Below the pieces are notes generated by a model that had not been told where the DNA came from, ran no database searches, and saw nothing but the letters and a program-made list of their open reading frames with translations. The translations under genes and the position numbers were made by a program. Shown one piece after another: positions 7,708 to 17,616 of a DNA stretch of 64,000 bases. This DNA is from Aquamicrobium aerolatum DSM 21857. GTDB taxonomy: Bacteria; Pseudomonadota; Alphaproteobacteria; Rhizobiales; Rhizobiaceae. Position 1 is the stretch's first letter, and the number at the start of each line of letters is the position of its first letter. The stretch is taken from contig NZ_FORF01000010.1 in the NCBI RefSeq assembly GCF_900113935.1, positions 1-64,000 of the forward strand, read 5' to 3'.

Positions 7708-10620
7708 ATGACCGAAGCCAACCTTCTACTGCTACTGATAGTCCTTCCTTTCATGGGCAGCGTCCTTGCGAGCATGCTGCCGGGAAGCGCTCGTAATTCA
7801 GAAGCTTGGCTTTCAGGCGGGATTACTCTGGCGGCTTTCGCGATTGCGGTTTCTTTTTTCCCGACGCTGGCGCAGGGCGAGGTGATCAGCCGGCCGGTCG
7901 AGTGGCTGCCGGAATATGGTCTGAGCTTCACGTTGCGCATGGACGGTTTTGCGTGGCTGTTCACGATGCTGATTACCGGCATTGGCTTCCTCGTCGTGCT
8001 TTATGCGCGCTACTACATGTCGCCAAAGGATCCGATTCCGCGCTTTTTCTCGTTCCTGCTGGCATTCATGGGCGCGATGCAGGGCGTGGTCATTTCCGGA
8101 AACCTGATCTTGCTGGCGATCTTCTGGGAATTGACCAGCATTTTCTCGTTCCTGCTGATCGGCTACTGGCACCATAATCAGGCCGCGCGCGACGGCGCGC
8201 GCATGGCGCTGACGCTCACCGGCGGTGGCGGGCTTTGCCTCCTCGTCGGTCTGGTCATGATCGGGCACATGGTCGGCAGCTACGAACTGGACGACGTGCT
8301 GGCATCGGGCAACCTGATCCGCGAGCACGACCTTTACGCGCCCGCTTTGATTCTGATCCTCTTGGGGGCGCTGACCAAAAGCGCGCAGTTTCCGTTTCAT
8401 TTCTGGTTGCCCAATGCGATGGCGGCCCCCACGCCCGTGTCGGCCTATCTGCATTCTGCGACAATGGTGAAGGCGGGTGTTTTTCTGCTCGCGCGACTTT
8501 GGCCGGTCCTTTCCGGTACGGATGAATGGTTCCTCATTGTCGGCTTTGCGGGCATGTCGACCTTGCTGCTGGGCGCATTCTTTGCGATTTTCCAACAGGA
8601 TCTGAAAGGTCTGCTGGCTTATTCGACGATCAGCCATCTGGGGTTGATCACGACGCTTCTGAGCCTGGGCAGTCCGCTGGCGGCGGTCGCGGCGATCTTC
8701 CACATGATCAATCACGCCACGTTCAAGGCGTCGCTGTTCATGGCGGCCGGCATCATCGACCATGAGGCCGGTACGCGCGACATGCGCAGGCTGTCGGGGC
8801 TGTTCTCCTTCATGCCGTTCACCGCAACGCTGGCAATGGTGGCAGGTGCGGCGATGGCGGGTGTGCCGCTTCTCAACGGCTTCCTGTCCAAGGAAATGTT
8901 CTTTGCCGAAACCCTCGAGCAGCACCATGGCTCGTTGCTCGATGGTGTTGCACCCTATGTCGCGACCATCGCCGGCGCGTTTGCGGTCACCTATTCGGTG
9001 CGTTTCATCCATACGGTGTTCTTTGGTCCCAAGCCGGTCGACCTGCCGCGTATTCCGCATGAGCCGCCGCACTGGATGCGCCGGCCCATCGAGTTTCTTG
9101 TGCTGATGTGCCTGATCGTCGGCATCGTGCCGGGCCTGACCATCGGACCCTATCTGGATGTCGGTGTGCGTGCGGTGCTGGGGAGTCGGACGCCGGAATA
9201 CAGTCTTGCTGTCTGGCACGGCTTCAACACGCCGATGCTGATGAGCGTGATCGCCCTGGTCGGAGGACTTCTGATCTATCTTGCGCTTCAGCGTTATCTG
9301 GCGAGGTCCGTGGATGGTGCGCCCTACCTTCGCAATTTGAAGGGACAGCGCATTTTCGAACGTATCCTGGTGACGATTTCCTGGCGCATGGCACGATGGG
9401 CGGAAGCCAATTTCGGCACCCGTCGTCTTCAGCCGCAACTTCGACTGGTGGTTTTTCTGGCCTTCATCGCGGGCCTGTGGCCGCTGTTCCGGGGAGGGTT
9501 CCAGCTGGAGCTTCCCAGACTGGCAGGTTTCGATCCGGTGTTTGCCGCCATCTGGTTCGTGGGGATCATCTGCGCGCTGGGGGCGGCGTATCAGGCGAAA
9601 TATCACCGGCTGGCGGCCCTCGTGCTGATGGGCGGCGCGGGCATTGTCACCTGCATCACATTTGTCTGGTTCTCGGCCCCGGATTTGGCGGTCACGCAGT
9701 TGCTTGTCGAGATCGTCACCACCGTGCTCATCCTGCTCGGCCTGCGCTGGCTGCCGAAACGACTGGAAGCGGTCGACAATTCGGTAACCGCGCCGGCAAG
9801 GATGCGCCGTCACCGCGACTTCATCCTCGCGATGGTGAGCGGTGCCGGGATGGCGGTGCTTGCCTACACGATGATGACGACGCCCATGCCGGAAACCATT
9901 TCAGACTTCTTCATGACGCGCGCCTACAGCGAAGGCGGCGGCACCAATGTCGTCAACGTGATTCTGGTCGACTTCCGCGGTTTCGATACGCTGGGTGAGA
10001 TCACCGTTCTTGGCATCGTGGCGCTCACCGTCTTTGCGCTTCTGCGTCGTTTCCGCCCTGCGTTCGACAGTATCGGCGTGACGGAACAGCAGCGCATCCA
10101 GAATGAATTTGACGATGCTGCCGCAGACCGGGAGATCGGCGCGACCGTGCGCGACTATCTGATGGTGCCGTCCGTCATCATGCAATGGATGTTCCCGGTC
10201 ATCATCACCATCTCCGCCTACCTCTTCCTGCGTGGTCATGATTTGCCCGGTGGCGGCTTTGCTGCCGGCATCGCGCTGGCGATCGGGTTCCTGCTTCAGT
10301 ATCTGGCGGGCGGAACGCGGTGGGTCGAAGACCGCCTGCGCATTCTGCCGGTGAAATGGATCGGCTTCGGGTTGCTGATTGCCGCTTTCACAGGCATGGG
10401 CTCCTGGCTGTTCGGGTTCCCGTTCCTCACCTCGTTCTTCCGCTATGTGGAGATTCCTTACATCGCGAAAATGCCTGCCGCGTCTGCCCTGCTGTTTGAT
10501 CTGGGCGTGTTCGGTCTGGTCGTCGGCGCCACGGTGCTGATGCTGATCGCAATTGCCCACCAGTCCATCCGTAGTCATCGTGCCCGCGCGGTCGAAGCCG
10601 CCAGGGCGGAGGAGGGCTGA
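7708..10620 (+). CDS. mrpA: Mrp/Pha Na+(K+)/H+ antiporter, fused subunit A-B
   Basis: 970 residues of nearly continuous membrane helices. The N-terminal 500 residues are the NuoL-like proton channel domain (SPKDPIPRFFSFLLAFMGA, then LKGLLAYSTISHLGL and the FKASLFMAAGIIDHE region). This is followed by the MrpA-specific C-terminal extension (VTQLLVEIVTTVLILLGLRW). The last 190 residues form the MnhB/PhaB domain (MVPSVIMQWMFPVIITISAY, LRGHDLPGGGFAAGIALAIG). Fusion of A and B is known in rhizobial pha operons, so only six genes are needed for the seven-subunit complex. First gene of the operon; its stop overlaps the mrpC ATG by one base. The complex exchanges cations for protons and supports alkaline and salt tolerance. 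Confidence 0.93.
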   Translation: MTEANLLLLLIVLPFMGSVLASMLPGSARNSEAWLSGGITLAAFAIAVSFFPTLAQGEVISRPVEWLPEYGLSFTLRMDGFAWLFTMLITGIGFLVVLYARYYMSPKDPIPRFFSFLLAFMGAMQGVVISGNLILLAIFWELTSIFSFLLIGYWHHNQAARDGARMALTLTGGGGLCLLVGLVMIGHMVGSYELDDVLASGNLIREHDLYAPALILILLGALTKSAQFPFHFWLPNAMAAPTPVSAYLHSATMVKAGVFLLARLWPVLSGTDEWFLIVGFAGMSTLLLGAFFAIFQQDLKGLLAYSTISHLGLITTLLSLGSPLAAVAAIFHMINHATFKASLFMAAGIIDHEAGTRDMRRLSGLFSFMPFTATLAMVAGAAMAGVPLLNGFLSKEMFFAETLEQHHGSLLDGVAPYVATIAGAFAVTYSVRFIHTVFFGPKPVDLPRIPHEPPHWMRRPIEFLVLMCLIVGIVPGLTIGPYLDVGVRAVLGSRTPEYSLAVWHGFNTPMLMSVIALVGGLLIYLALQRYLARSVDGAPYLRNLKGQRIFERILVTISWRMARWAEANFGTRRLQPQLRLVVFLAFIAGLWPLFRGGFQLELPRLAGFDPVFAAIWFVGIICALGAAYQAKYHRLAALVLMGGAGIVTCITFVWFSAPDLAVTQLLVEIVTTVLILLGLRWLPKRLEAVDNSVTAPARMRRHRDFILAMVSGAGMAVLAYTMMTTPMPETISDFFMTRAYSEGGGTNVVNVILVDFRGFDTLGEITVLGIVALTVFALLRRFRPAFDSIGVTEQQRIQNEFDDAAADREIGATVRDYLMVPSVIMQWMFPVIITISAYLFLRGHDLPGGGFAAGIALAIGFLLQYLAGGTRWVEDRLRILPVKWIGFGLLIAAFTGMGSWLFGFPFLTSFFRYVEIPYIAKMPAASALLFDLGVFGLVVGATVLMLIAIAHQSIRSHRARAVEAARAEEG

Positions 10621-10964
10621 TGGAACTCGTGCTTGCTCTCGGTATCGGCTTTCTCGTCAGCTCCGGCGTCTGGCTGATCCTGCGTCCGCGCACCTATCAG
10701 GTCATTATCGGCCTGAGCCTGCTTTCCTATGCGGTCAACCTGTTCATCTTTTCGATGGGCCGACTTGTGGTCGACCGGCCTCCGGTCCTGCCCGGCGCGG
10801 GGACGGTGGATCCTGCGGCTTATGCCGATCCGTTGCCACAGGCTCTTGTGCTCACCGCAATCGTCATCGGCTTTGCCACCACCGCGCTTTTTCTGGTGGT
10901 TCTGCTCGCCGCGCGCGGCCTGACCGGCACTGACCATGTTGATGGCAGGGAGCCGGAGCGTTGA
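10620..10964 (+). CDS. mrpC: Mrp/Pha antiporter subunit C
   Basis: 114 residues with three hydrophobic segments, a NuoK-like small subunit. The conserved run GLSLLSYAVNLFIFSMGRL and the DPLPQALVLTAIVIGFATTA segment are the family hallmarks. It starts in the TGATG overlap with mrpA and ends 2 nt before mrpD, so it is translationally coupled. It forms part of the membrane antiporter and is structurally related to NuoK of complex I. Confidence 0.93.
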   Translation: MELVLALGIGFLVSSGVWLILRPRTYQVIIGLSLLSYAVNLFIFSMGRLVVDRPPVLPGAGTVDPAAYADPLPQALVLTAIVIGFATTALFLVVLLAARGLTGTDHVDGREPER

Positions 10965-10966
10965 TC

Positions 10967-12604
10967 ATGGCCCCCGAACATCTCATCATTGCACCGATCA
11001 TCATCCCGCTTGTGGCGGGTGCATTGCTGTTGCTCTTCGATGATCGCGAACGCCGTCTGAAGGCGACGATCTCGATGCTGACCGCCGTTGCGCTGCTGGT
11101 GGTATCGATTGCGCTGCTGCGCATCACGCATGCCGATGGCGTGGCGGATGATGGTCGCGTCGTGGTCTATCTCCTGGGCAATTGGCCGCCGCCCTTTGCC
11201 ATCGTGCTGGTTCTGGACCGGCTGTCGGCGATGATGCTCGTGCTGACCGCAGTCATTTCACTGCCTTCGCTGCTGTTTGCGGCAGGGCGGTGGAACAAGG
11301 CCGGTCCGCACTATCACACCTTGTTCCTGTTCTTGCTCATGGGGCTGAACGGCGCTTTCCTGACAGGTGACCTGTTCAACCTGTTCGTGTTTTTCGAGGT
11401 GATGCTGGCCGCTTCCTATGGCCTGATGCTGCATGGCTCCGGCACGCAGCGCGTGCGCGCGGGCCTGCACTATATCGCCATGAACCTTCTGGCGGCGCTG
11501 CTGTTCCTCATCGGTGTGGCCATGATCTACGGCGTCACCGGTACGCTGAACATGGCTGATCTGTCGCTGCGCATTCCCCATGTCGCGCCGGAAAACCAGA
11601 TGCTTCTGGAAGCGGGCGCTGCCATTCTCGGAATTGCCTTCCTCATCAAGGCGGGGATGTGGCCGCTGGCGTTCTGGCTGCCCACTGCCTACACCGCTGC
11701 ACCGGCTCCCGTTGCGGCGATCTTTGCGATCATGACGAAGGTCGGGGTCTATGTGATCCTGCGCCTGTCTCCGCTGTTCTTCGACGGAACCGGCTCCAGC
11801 GTCAGCGGGTTCGGCGCCAATTTCCTTTTCGTCGGCGGCATGGCAACCATCGTGTTCGGCACGATCGGGGTGCTGGCATCCCAGGCTTTGGGCCGTCTCG
11901 CCGGTTTCTCGGTGCTGGTCTCGTCGGGAACCTTGCTGGCCGCGATGGGGCTGCTCCAGGTCGATGTCACGGCGGGTGCGCTCTATTACCTCGCCAGTTC
12001 GACGCTTGCCGTCAGTGCCCTGTTTTTGCTGATCGAGCTGGTCGAGCGCGGTCAGGACGCGGTCGCGAACGTTCTTGCCGTGACGATGGAGGCCTTTGGC
12101 GAAGGCGAGGAGGACGAAGAGTTCGACGAGGAGGTTGGCGTCGCCATCCCCGGCACGCTTGCTTTGCTCGGCATCAGCTTTGCCGTGTGCGGCATTCTCG
12201 TCGCTGGCTTTCCGCCACTATCCGGCTTCGTCGCCAAATTTGTCATGTTGACAGCGGCGCTGAACCCGGTCGGCATGGGCAATGGCGGCGAGATCTCATC
12301 CATGGCGTGGTGGTTCTCGGCGATGCTGATCATTTCCGGTTTTGCGGCGATGATTTCGATCAGTCGCGCCGGCATCCGTGCCTTCTGGGCGCCGGTGGAG
12401 GAAAATGTTCCCCGCGTGCTGTTGGTCGAGATCATCCCGGTCGGCGTGCTCCTGGCTCTGACGCTGGCAATCACCATTCAGGCCGGGCCGATCATGCGCT
12501 TCATGGAGGCGACCGCCGCAAGCCTGCATGATCCGCGGTCCTATGTTGAGGGCGTCATGCAGGCGCCACGGGTCGAACGCGCGACACCGGAGGCCGGGCA
12601 ATGA
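10967..12604 (+). CDS. mrpD: Mrp/Pha antiporter subunit D
   Basis: 545-residue NuoN/M-like proton channel subunit with about 14 membrane segments. Visible family motifs include FNLFVFFEVMLAASYGLML and IKAGMWPLAFWLPTAYTAAP. A strongly acidic loop (GEGEEDEEFDEEVG) near residues 380-393 separates the last helices; acidic loops here occur in rhizobial PhaD. The ATG at 10967 is preferred over a TTG at 10961 because ggag at 10955-10958 is optimally spaced. It overlaps mrpE by 4 nt. Confidence 0.93.
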   Translation: MAPEHLIIAPIIIPLVAGALLLLFDDRERRLKATISMLTAVALLVVSIALLRITHADGVADDGRVVVYLLGNWPPPFAIVLVLDRLSAMMLVLTAVISLPSLLFAAGRWNKAGPHYHTLFLFLLMGLNGAFLTGDLFNLFVFFEVMLAASYGLMLHGSGTQRVRAGLHYIAMNLLAALLFLIGVAMIYGVTGTLNMADLSLRIPHVAPENQMLLEAGAAILGIAFLIKAGMWPLAFWLPTAYTAAPAPVAAIFAIMTKVGVYVILRLSPLFFDGTGSSVSGFGANFLFVGGMATIVFGTIGVLASQALGRLAGFSVLVSSGTLLAAMGLLQVDVTAGALYYLASSTLAVSALFLLIELVERGQDAVANVLAVTMEAFGEGEEDEEFDEEVGVAIPGTLALLGISFAVCGILVAGFPPLSGFVAKFVMLTAALNPVGMGNGGEISSMAWWFSAMLIISGFAAMISISRAGIRAFWAPVEENVPRVLLVEIIPVGVLLALTLAITIQAGPIMRFMEATAASLHDPRSYVEGVMQAPRVERATPEAGQ

Positions 12605-13086
12605 GGCGGCTCATCCCTTATCCGCTGATGATGGCATCGCTGCTGCTGATGTGGCTGCTGCTGGCCGGCTTCACTGTCGGACAATTCATCGTCGGCATCG
12701 GCGTCGCCTTGCTCGCAGGGCAGGGGCTTGCCGCGCTGCATCCCGCCAGTCCGCGCCTGCGCCGCTGGGATCTGATTCCAAAGCTGATCGGCATTGTGCT
12801 GTACGACATCGTGCTGTCGAATATCGAAGTGGTGAAGATCATCGTCACCGGCGACCGTCGCGGACGGCGTGCCGGTTTCGTGAACATTCCGCTTGAACTG
12901 CGCGACCCCATCGGTCTGGCGATCCTGTCGGTGATTGTCACGAGTACGCCGGGAACGGCGTGGATGGACTACGATTCCTCCCGCAGCACGGTCCTGCTGC
13001 ATGTTCTTGATCTGGTCGATGAAGAGGCGTGGGTTGATACCATCAAGGATCGCTACGAGTTTCTGTTGAGGGAGATCTTTGAATGA
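12601..13086 (+). CDS. mrpE: Mrp/Pha antiporter subunit E
   Basis: 161 residues: two N-terminal membrane helices followed by a soluble domain with the family features (LIPKLIGIVLYDIVLSNIEV, and ITSTP-like IVTSTPGTAWMDYD). It overlaps mrpD and mrpF by 4 nt on each side (ATGA). MrpE has no complex I counterpart; it is needed for assembly or activity of the antiporter. Confidence 0.92.
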   Translation: MRRLIPYPLMMASLLLMWLLLAGFTVGQFIVGIGVALLAGQGLAALHPASPRLRRWDLIPKLIGIVLYDIVLSNIEVVKIIVTGDRRGRRAGFVNIPLELRDPIGLAILSVIVTSTPGTAWMDYDSSRSTVLLHVLDLVDEEAWVDTIKDRYEFLLREIFE

Positions 13087-13364
13087 GCGCCACAATTCTC
13101 CTTTGGTCGGTCACGATTGCGCAGGGCGCGCTTGCACTGGCGATGTGCTTTGCCCTGATCCGCATGATGCGCGGGCCGCGCGCGCAGGACCGCGTCCTTG
13201 CGCTGGATACGCTGTATCTGAACTCGATGCTGATGCTGCTGTCGTTTGGAATTCGAACCGGCAATGACATGTATTTCGAGGCTTCGCTGATCATCAGCGT
13301 TCTCGGCTTCGTCTCGACGGGCGCTTTGGCCAAGTTCCTCATGCGCGGCGAGGTGATCGAATGA
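13083..13364 (+). CDS. mrpF: Mrp/Pha antiporter subunit F
   Basis: 93 residues, three membrane helices. RMMRGPRAQDRVLALDTLYL and the FEASLIISVLGFVSTGALAK run are the MnhF family pattern. It overlaps its neighbours by 4 nt at both ends, as the other small subunits do. Confidence 0.92.
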   Translation: MSATILLWSVTIAQGALALAMCFALIRMMRGPRAQDRVLALDTLYLNSMLMLLSFGIRTGNDMYFEASLIISVLGFVSTGALAKFLMRGEVIE

Positions 13365-13741
13365 GCCATGCCGCTGATCTGCCCGTCTGGGTTGCCGTCC
13401 TGGTGTCGGCATTCCTGCTGTTGGGCGCTTTTCTCACCCTCGTTGGCTCAATCGGGTTCTATCGCTTCAAGTCCTTCTACGAGCGCATCCACGCTCCGAC
13501 GCTGGGCACGAGCTGGGGCACGGCGAGCATCGTGATTTCATCGATGATTCTGTTTACGGTGCTTCAATCTCGCCCGGTCTTCCACGAGATCCTGATCGGG
13601 ATCTTTGTGACGGTGACGACGCCGGTGACACTGATGCTGCTGGGTCGCGCGACGCTCTATCGCGATCGCTCCGAAGGAAACCCAGGCGTCCCGCCGATGG
13701 ATGCCCCTCTCAGCGGGCGGCGCGATACCGAGCGCCGCTAA
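13361..13741 (+). CDS. mrpG: Mrp/Pha antiporter subunit G
   Basis: 126 residues, three membrane helices, with the MnhG pattern (VGSIGFYRFKSFYERIHAPT, then GTASIVISSMI). Last gene of the operon. A copy of the dispersed palindromic repeat and a second hairpin follow directly and separate it from the convergent gene ending at 13885. Confidence 0.92.
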   Translation: MSHAADLPVWVAVLVSAFLLLGAFLTLVGSIGFYRFKSFYERIHAPTLGTSWGTASIVISSMILFTVLQSRPVFHEILIGIFVTVTTPVTLMLLGRATLYRDRSEGNPGVPPMDAPLSGRRDTERR

Positions 13742-13765
13742 ATCCAGCTCCGATCCGCTGTTGAA

Positions 13766-13869
13766 GCATGTCTCCCCGAAAGTGGGAACCGGTTTGCGGA
13801 CAAAGACATACGTTAAAACAAGGCGCTAAAGCGCAAGGTGCGAAGCTGAAAGATGGCGACGCGCTTTAG
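13766..13869. repeat. Dispersed palindromic repeat, copy 1, with adjoining hairpin
   Basis: 13766-13812 matches the window's repeat family (gcatgtctcc-type left arm, ccgaaagtgggaaccggttt core, aaagacatacg right arm). It is followed by a 9-bp inverted repeat, ctaaagcgc at 13826-13834 and gcgctttag at 13861-13869. The block fills the space between two convergent genes and may fold in both transcripts. Confidence 0.7.
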
Positions 13870-13884
13870 GAACTGGACTGAGTG

Positions 13885-14817
13885 TCATTCCTTCGAATGT
13901 CCGAGCTGCGTGCGCTCGAAGCCGATCACCACGAAGAGCGCCATGATGAGCGGGATGATCAGGTAGAGCAGCCTGAACACAAGCAGTGCGGCCAGTACGT
14001 CGGCCGGGTCCATCTCCGGAAGGCCGGTGATGAAGACCAGCTCCAGCACGCCAAGTCCGCCCGGCGCGTTCGACAGCAGCGCGGCCGAGAAGGAGATCAG
14101 GAAAATACCCAGGATGACGAGATATCCGGGGTTTCCCGCTTCGGGCAGCACGAAATAGATGATCGCCGCAGCGCCGATCAGCTCCAGCGGCGCGACCAGC
14201 AATTGACGCGCCACGATTGGCAGGCGCGGATAGTGAACCTGCAGGCTGCCGAGGCGAAGTGGCTTGAAGTGCAGCGCGCTGCCGATGACATAAATCGCCA
14301 CGAGCATCAGCAGAAAGATCCCGGTCGCCGACGATGCCGCCATGGGCATGACATCGACAAACCGTTCGAACAGGGCTGGCTCCAGCAGGAAGACGATCCC
14401 CGTCAGCATGATTGTGCCGAGCGCGAAGGTGAACGAGCAGAACGCGACGAGCACGCCGACTTCAGCACCGCTCAGCCCTTTGGCGGTGTAGGCGCGGTAG
14501 CGTACAACGGAACCGGAGAAAACCGAGGCTCCGATATTGTGAGAGAGCGCATAGGTGGTGAAGGAGCACACCGTGACGAACAGCCAGTTCACCTTGCGGC
14601 CCAGATGCATAAGCGCCAGGCGATCATATCCGGCCAGCGCACCGTAGGCGAGCAGGGTGGCGCAGATGGCAAGCGTCCAGTCCTTGCCCGAGATGGCCAT
14701 GAGACTGTCCCAAAGCTCGTCCAGAGAAAGACCGCGCAGTTCGTGATAGAGAAGCCAGATCGAGAAGATTACTGCCGCAAAACCGACTGCCGGCCAGATG
14801 TATTTTTTCGCGTTCAA
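13885..14817 (-). CDS. UPF0104/LPG-synthase flippase-like membrane protein
   Basis: 310 residues with about eight membrane helices. The pattern matches the integral membrane domain found in MprF and in stand-alone UPF0104 proteins: an N-terminal helix, YALSHNIGASVFSGSVVRYR (the conserved Asn-Ile-Gly and the Arg-Tyr-Arg pair), and near the C-terminus LLSNAPGGLGVLELVFITGL. MprF-type domains flip aminoacylated phosphatidylglycerol; stand-alone members are thought to move lipid-linked substrates. No aminoacyl-transferase domain is present. It is a single gene on the minus strand, divergent from tex. Confidence 0.82.
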   Translation of the reverse strand: MNAKKYIWPAVGFAAVIFSIWLLYHELRGLSLDELWDSLMAISGKDWTLAICATLLAYGALAGYDRLALMHLGRKVNWLFVTVCSFTTYALSHNIGASVFSGSVVRYRAYTAKGLSGAEVGVLVAFCSFTFALGTIMLTGIVFLLEPALFERFVDVMPMAASSATGIFLLMLVAIYVIGSALHFKPLRLGSLQVHYPRLPIVARQLLVAPLELIGAAAIIYFVLPEAGNPGYLVILGIFLISFSAALLSNAPGGLGVLELVFITGLPEMDPADVLAALLVFRLLYLIIPLIMALFVVIGFERTQLGHSKE

Positions 14818-15247
14818 CCGTCATTATCCTCTCGCTGACGCCATTCGCACGGCGCCGCTTTACTCTCATCACGCACTTTCGGCTGCGTCCTCACGTCTTT
14901 GCTGACAATCGAAAGAGACCGACCGGACCGCAAAACTGGTGAGATTCCCACGTTTTGGCGCGGCATCAGTCACGAGATGTAACGCATTGTAAAAACGGTA
15001 ATGGTTAAGGAAACAAGCGATTTCTGCAGGGTGCGGGCAAAGCCGGCGAAATTTGCCGACAAATGCGCGTCCGCAGGATCGCCTTCTCGCCTGCTGGCAT
15101 ATTTTGTGCGGGTTTCCGACAATGGCCACTCCTTCGCATTTGCGCTCGCAAACTTGCGCTTCCTGTGGACGAAGCACCTCCTGGATGGTTGGAAGCTGGA
15201 GCTGTAAGCCCTATGTTCACGGCGATTTTCTGACGTAATGGATCAAC
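14818..15247. other. Intergenic region between the flippase-like gene and tex
   Basis: 430 nt between divergent genes. I see no RNA gene, no repeat-family copy and no convincing protein. A 68-codon frame at 15001-15207 lacks a ribosome binding site and a protein-like pattern. The region must hold promoters for both genes, but I cannot pick a convincing pair of promoter boxes. Confidence 0.5.
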
Positions 15248-17578
15248 ATGGCCACCGACACCAAGCGCCTCAGCACACTCATCGCTACCGAAATCAACGC
15301 GCGGGCCGATCAGGCGCTTGCGGCGATCACCCTTCTGGATGAAGGCGCTTCGGTGCCGTTTATCGCGCGCTATCGAAAGGAAGTGACCGGCGGACTGGAC
15401 GACACGCAGCTGCGCTTGCTCGCCGAACGCCTGTCCTATCTGCGTGAGATGGACGCGCGCCGCAGCACCATCGTCGAATCGATCCGCTCGCAGGGCAAGC
15501 TGACCGAAGAGCTTGAGGCGCGCCTTGCAGCCGTCAGCACCAAGGCTGAACTGGAAGACATCTATCTTCCTTATAAGCCGAAGCGCCGTACGCGAGCCGA
15601 GATCGCGCGCGAGCGTGGGCTGGGTCCGCTGGCCGAAGCAATCTGGGCAAACCGTGCCGCGCGTCCGGCCGATCTGGCTGCCAGCTATCTCACTGCCGAT
15701 GTTCCCGACGTGAAGACAGCGCTGGACGGCGCACGCGACATCATTGCCGAGCAGATCGCCGAAAATGCCGATCTCGTTGGCAAACTCCGCTCCTATATGC
15801 GCGAGCGCGCGTTCCTTCGTGCTGCGGTGGTTGCCGGCAAGGAGGAGGCGGGTGCGAAGTTTTCCGATTATTTCGACCATGTCGAGCGTTGGGCCACTGC
15901 GCCGAGCCATCGTGCGCTGGCGATGCTGCGCGGCCGCAACGAAGAAGTGCTGTCAGTCGGGATCGAGGTCGACGCTGACGACACCTCGGCGGTCAAACCG
16001 GTCGAGCGTATGATCGCGGACGCCTTCAGCATCGGTCGCCAGCAAGATGGTGACAAATGGCTGATGGAGGTCGCCGGCTGGACGTGGCGCGTGAAGCTGT
16101 CCTTGTCCTTGTCGCTGGATCTGATGCGTGAATTGCGCGAACGGGCCGAAGATGAGGCGATCAGGGTGTTCGCCCGCAACCTGAAGGATCTGCTTCTTGC
16201 GGCCCCCGCTGGTGCCCGCGCGACCCTCGGGCTGGACCCCGGCATCCGCACCGGCGTCAAGGTCGCGGTCGTGGACGGGACCGGTAAGCTGCTCGACACC
16301 TCGACGGTCTATCCGTTCCAGCCGCGCAACGATGTGCGTGGCGCGCAGGCGGAACTGGCCACCTTGATCGTGAAGCACAAGGTCGAGCTGATCGCGATTG
16401 GCAACGGCACCGGTAGCCGGGAAACCGAAAAGCTCGTTGCTGATCTGCTTGCCGCGCTTCCGGCGCAGCCCGATGGCAAGAAGCCGCTGAAGGTGATCGT
16501 CAGTGAAGCGGGGGCGTCGGTCTATTCTGCGTCAGCTGCCGCCGCTGCCGAGTTTCCCAACCTTGACGTGTCGTTGCGCGGTGCGGTGTCGATTGCCCGC
16601 CGCCTGCAGGATCCGCTTGCTGAACTGGTGAAGATCGAGCCGAAGGCAATTGGCGTCGGCCAGTATCAGCACGATGTTGACCAGCACAATCTCGGACGCA
16701 GCCTCGACGCGGTGGTCGAAGATGCGGTGAACGCTGTCGGTGTCGATCTGAATACAGCTTCAGCGGCACTGCTGGCCCATGTCTCTGGCCTCAGCTCTTC
16801 GCTGGCGGAGGCAATTGTGCTGCACCGTGACGCAAATGGTCCGTTCGCCAGCCGCCGCGAGCTTCTGAAAGTCAGTCGCCTTGGACCGCGTGCCTTCGAG
16901 CAGTGCGCCGGCTTCCTGCGCATTCGGGATGGTACCGAGCCGCTGGACGCGTCTGCGGTTCACCCCGAGGCCTATGGCGTTGCGCGAAAGATCGTCACGG
17001 CCTGCGGGCGCGACCTGCGCGCGCTGATGAGCGATCCGACCGCGCTGCGCTCGATTGATCCGCGCAGCTTCGTCGATGACAAGTTTGGCCTTCCGACCGT
17101 CCGGGACATCATCGCTGAACTGGAAAAGCCCGGTCGCGACCCGCGTCCGGAGTTCAGGACTGCAACTTTTGCTGACGGCGTCGACGACATCAACGATCTC
17201 AAGGTCGGAATGATGCTGGAAGGGACCGTCACCAACGTCGCCGCCTTTGGTGCGTTCGTGGACATCGGTGTGCATCAGGACGGCCTCGTTCACGTGTCGC
17301 AACTTGCGGATCGCTTCATCAAGGATGCGCATGAGGTGGTGAAGGCCGGCGACGTGGTGAAAGTGCGCGTCGTCGATGTCGATGTGAAGCGCAAGCGGAT
17401 TGCCCTGAGCATGCGCAAGGATGCTGCTGACGATGTGCGTCCAGCCGGGCGCGGCGATATTCGCAAGCCTGCCGGCAATCCGCGCAACAATGATCGCAAG
17501 TCCGCTGGCGGCCGCGATAGTGGAACATCGATGGGCGCGTTTGGCGCTGCGCTGGCGGATGCGTTCAAACGCAAATAA
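15248..17578 (+). CDS. tex: Tex-family S1 RNA-binding transcription accessory protein
   Basis: 776 residues, the standard Tex length. Order of domains: an N-terminal helical Tex domain with [20 protein letters not shown] and [20 protein letters not shown]; a YqgF/RNase H-like domain beginning [20 protein letters not shown]; helix-hairpin-helix segments ([19 protein letters not shown]); and an S1 domain near 650-720 ([20 protein letters not shown]). A basic, disordered tail follows. Tex binds nucleic acid and associates with the transcription machinery; it affects expression of some toxin and virulence genes in other species. It is followed 38 nt later by the EEP-family gene. Confidence 0.95.
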   Translation: MATDTKRLSTLIATEINARADQALAAITLLDEGASVPFIARYRKEVTGGLDDTQLRLLAERLSYLREMDARRSTIVESIRSQGKLTEELEARLAAVSTKAELEDIYLPYKPKRRTRAEIARERGLGPLAEAIWANRAARPADLAASYLTADVPDVKTALDGARDIIAEQIAENADLVGKLRSYMRERAFLRAAVVAGKEEAGAKFSDYFDHVERWATAPSHRALAMLRGRNEEVLSVGIEVDADDTSAVKPVERMIADAFSIGRQQDGDKWLMEVAGWTWRVKLSLSLSLDLMRELRERAEDEAIRVFARNLKDLLLAAPAGARATLGLDPGIRTGVKVAVVDGTGKLLDTSTVYPFQPRNDVRGAQAELATLIVKHKVELIAIGNGTGSRETEKLVADLLAALPAQPDGKKPLKVIVSEAGASVYSASAAAAAEFPNLDVSLRGAVSIARRLQDPLAELVKIEPKAIGVGQYQHDVDQHNLGRSLDAVVEDAVNAVGVDLNTASAALLAHVSGLSSSLAEAIVLHRDANGPFASRRELLKVSRLGPRAFEQCAGFLRIRDGTEPLDASAVHPEAYGVARKIVTACGRDLRALMSDPTALRSIDPRSFVDDKFGLPTVRDIIAELEKPGRDPRPEFRTATFADGVDDINDLKVGMMLEGTVTNVAAFGAFVDIGVHQDGLVHVSQLADRFIKDAHEVVKAGDVVKVRVVDVDVKRKRIALSMRKDAADDVRPAGRGDIRKPAGNPRNNDRKSAGGRDSGTSMGAFGAALADAFKRK

Positions 17579-17616
17579 CGCTTGGCACTGAATGCGAAGG
17601 TCGGCGGGTGAACATC

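Noticed and set aside
15001-15207. 68-codon frame upstream of tex
   Set aside because: No ribosome binding site, odd residue mix, no recognisable pattern; taken as chance in a divergent intergenic region.
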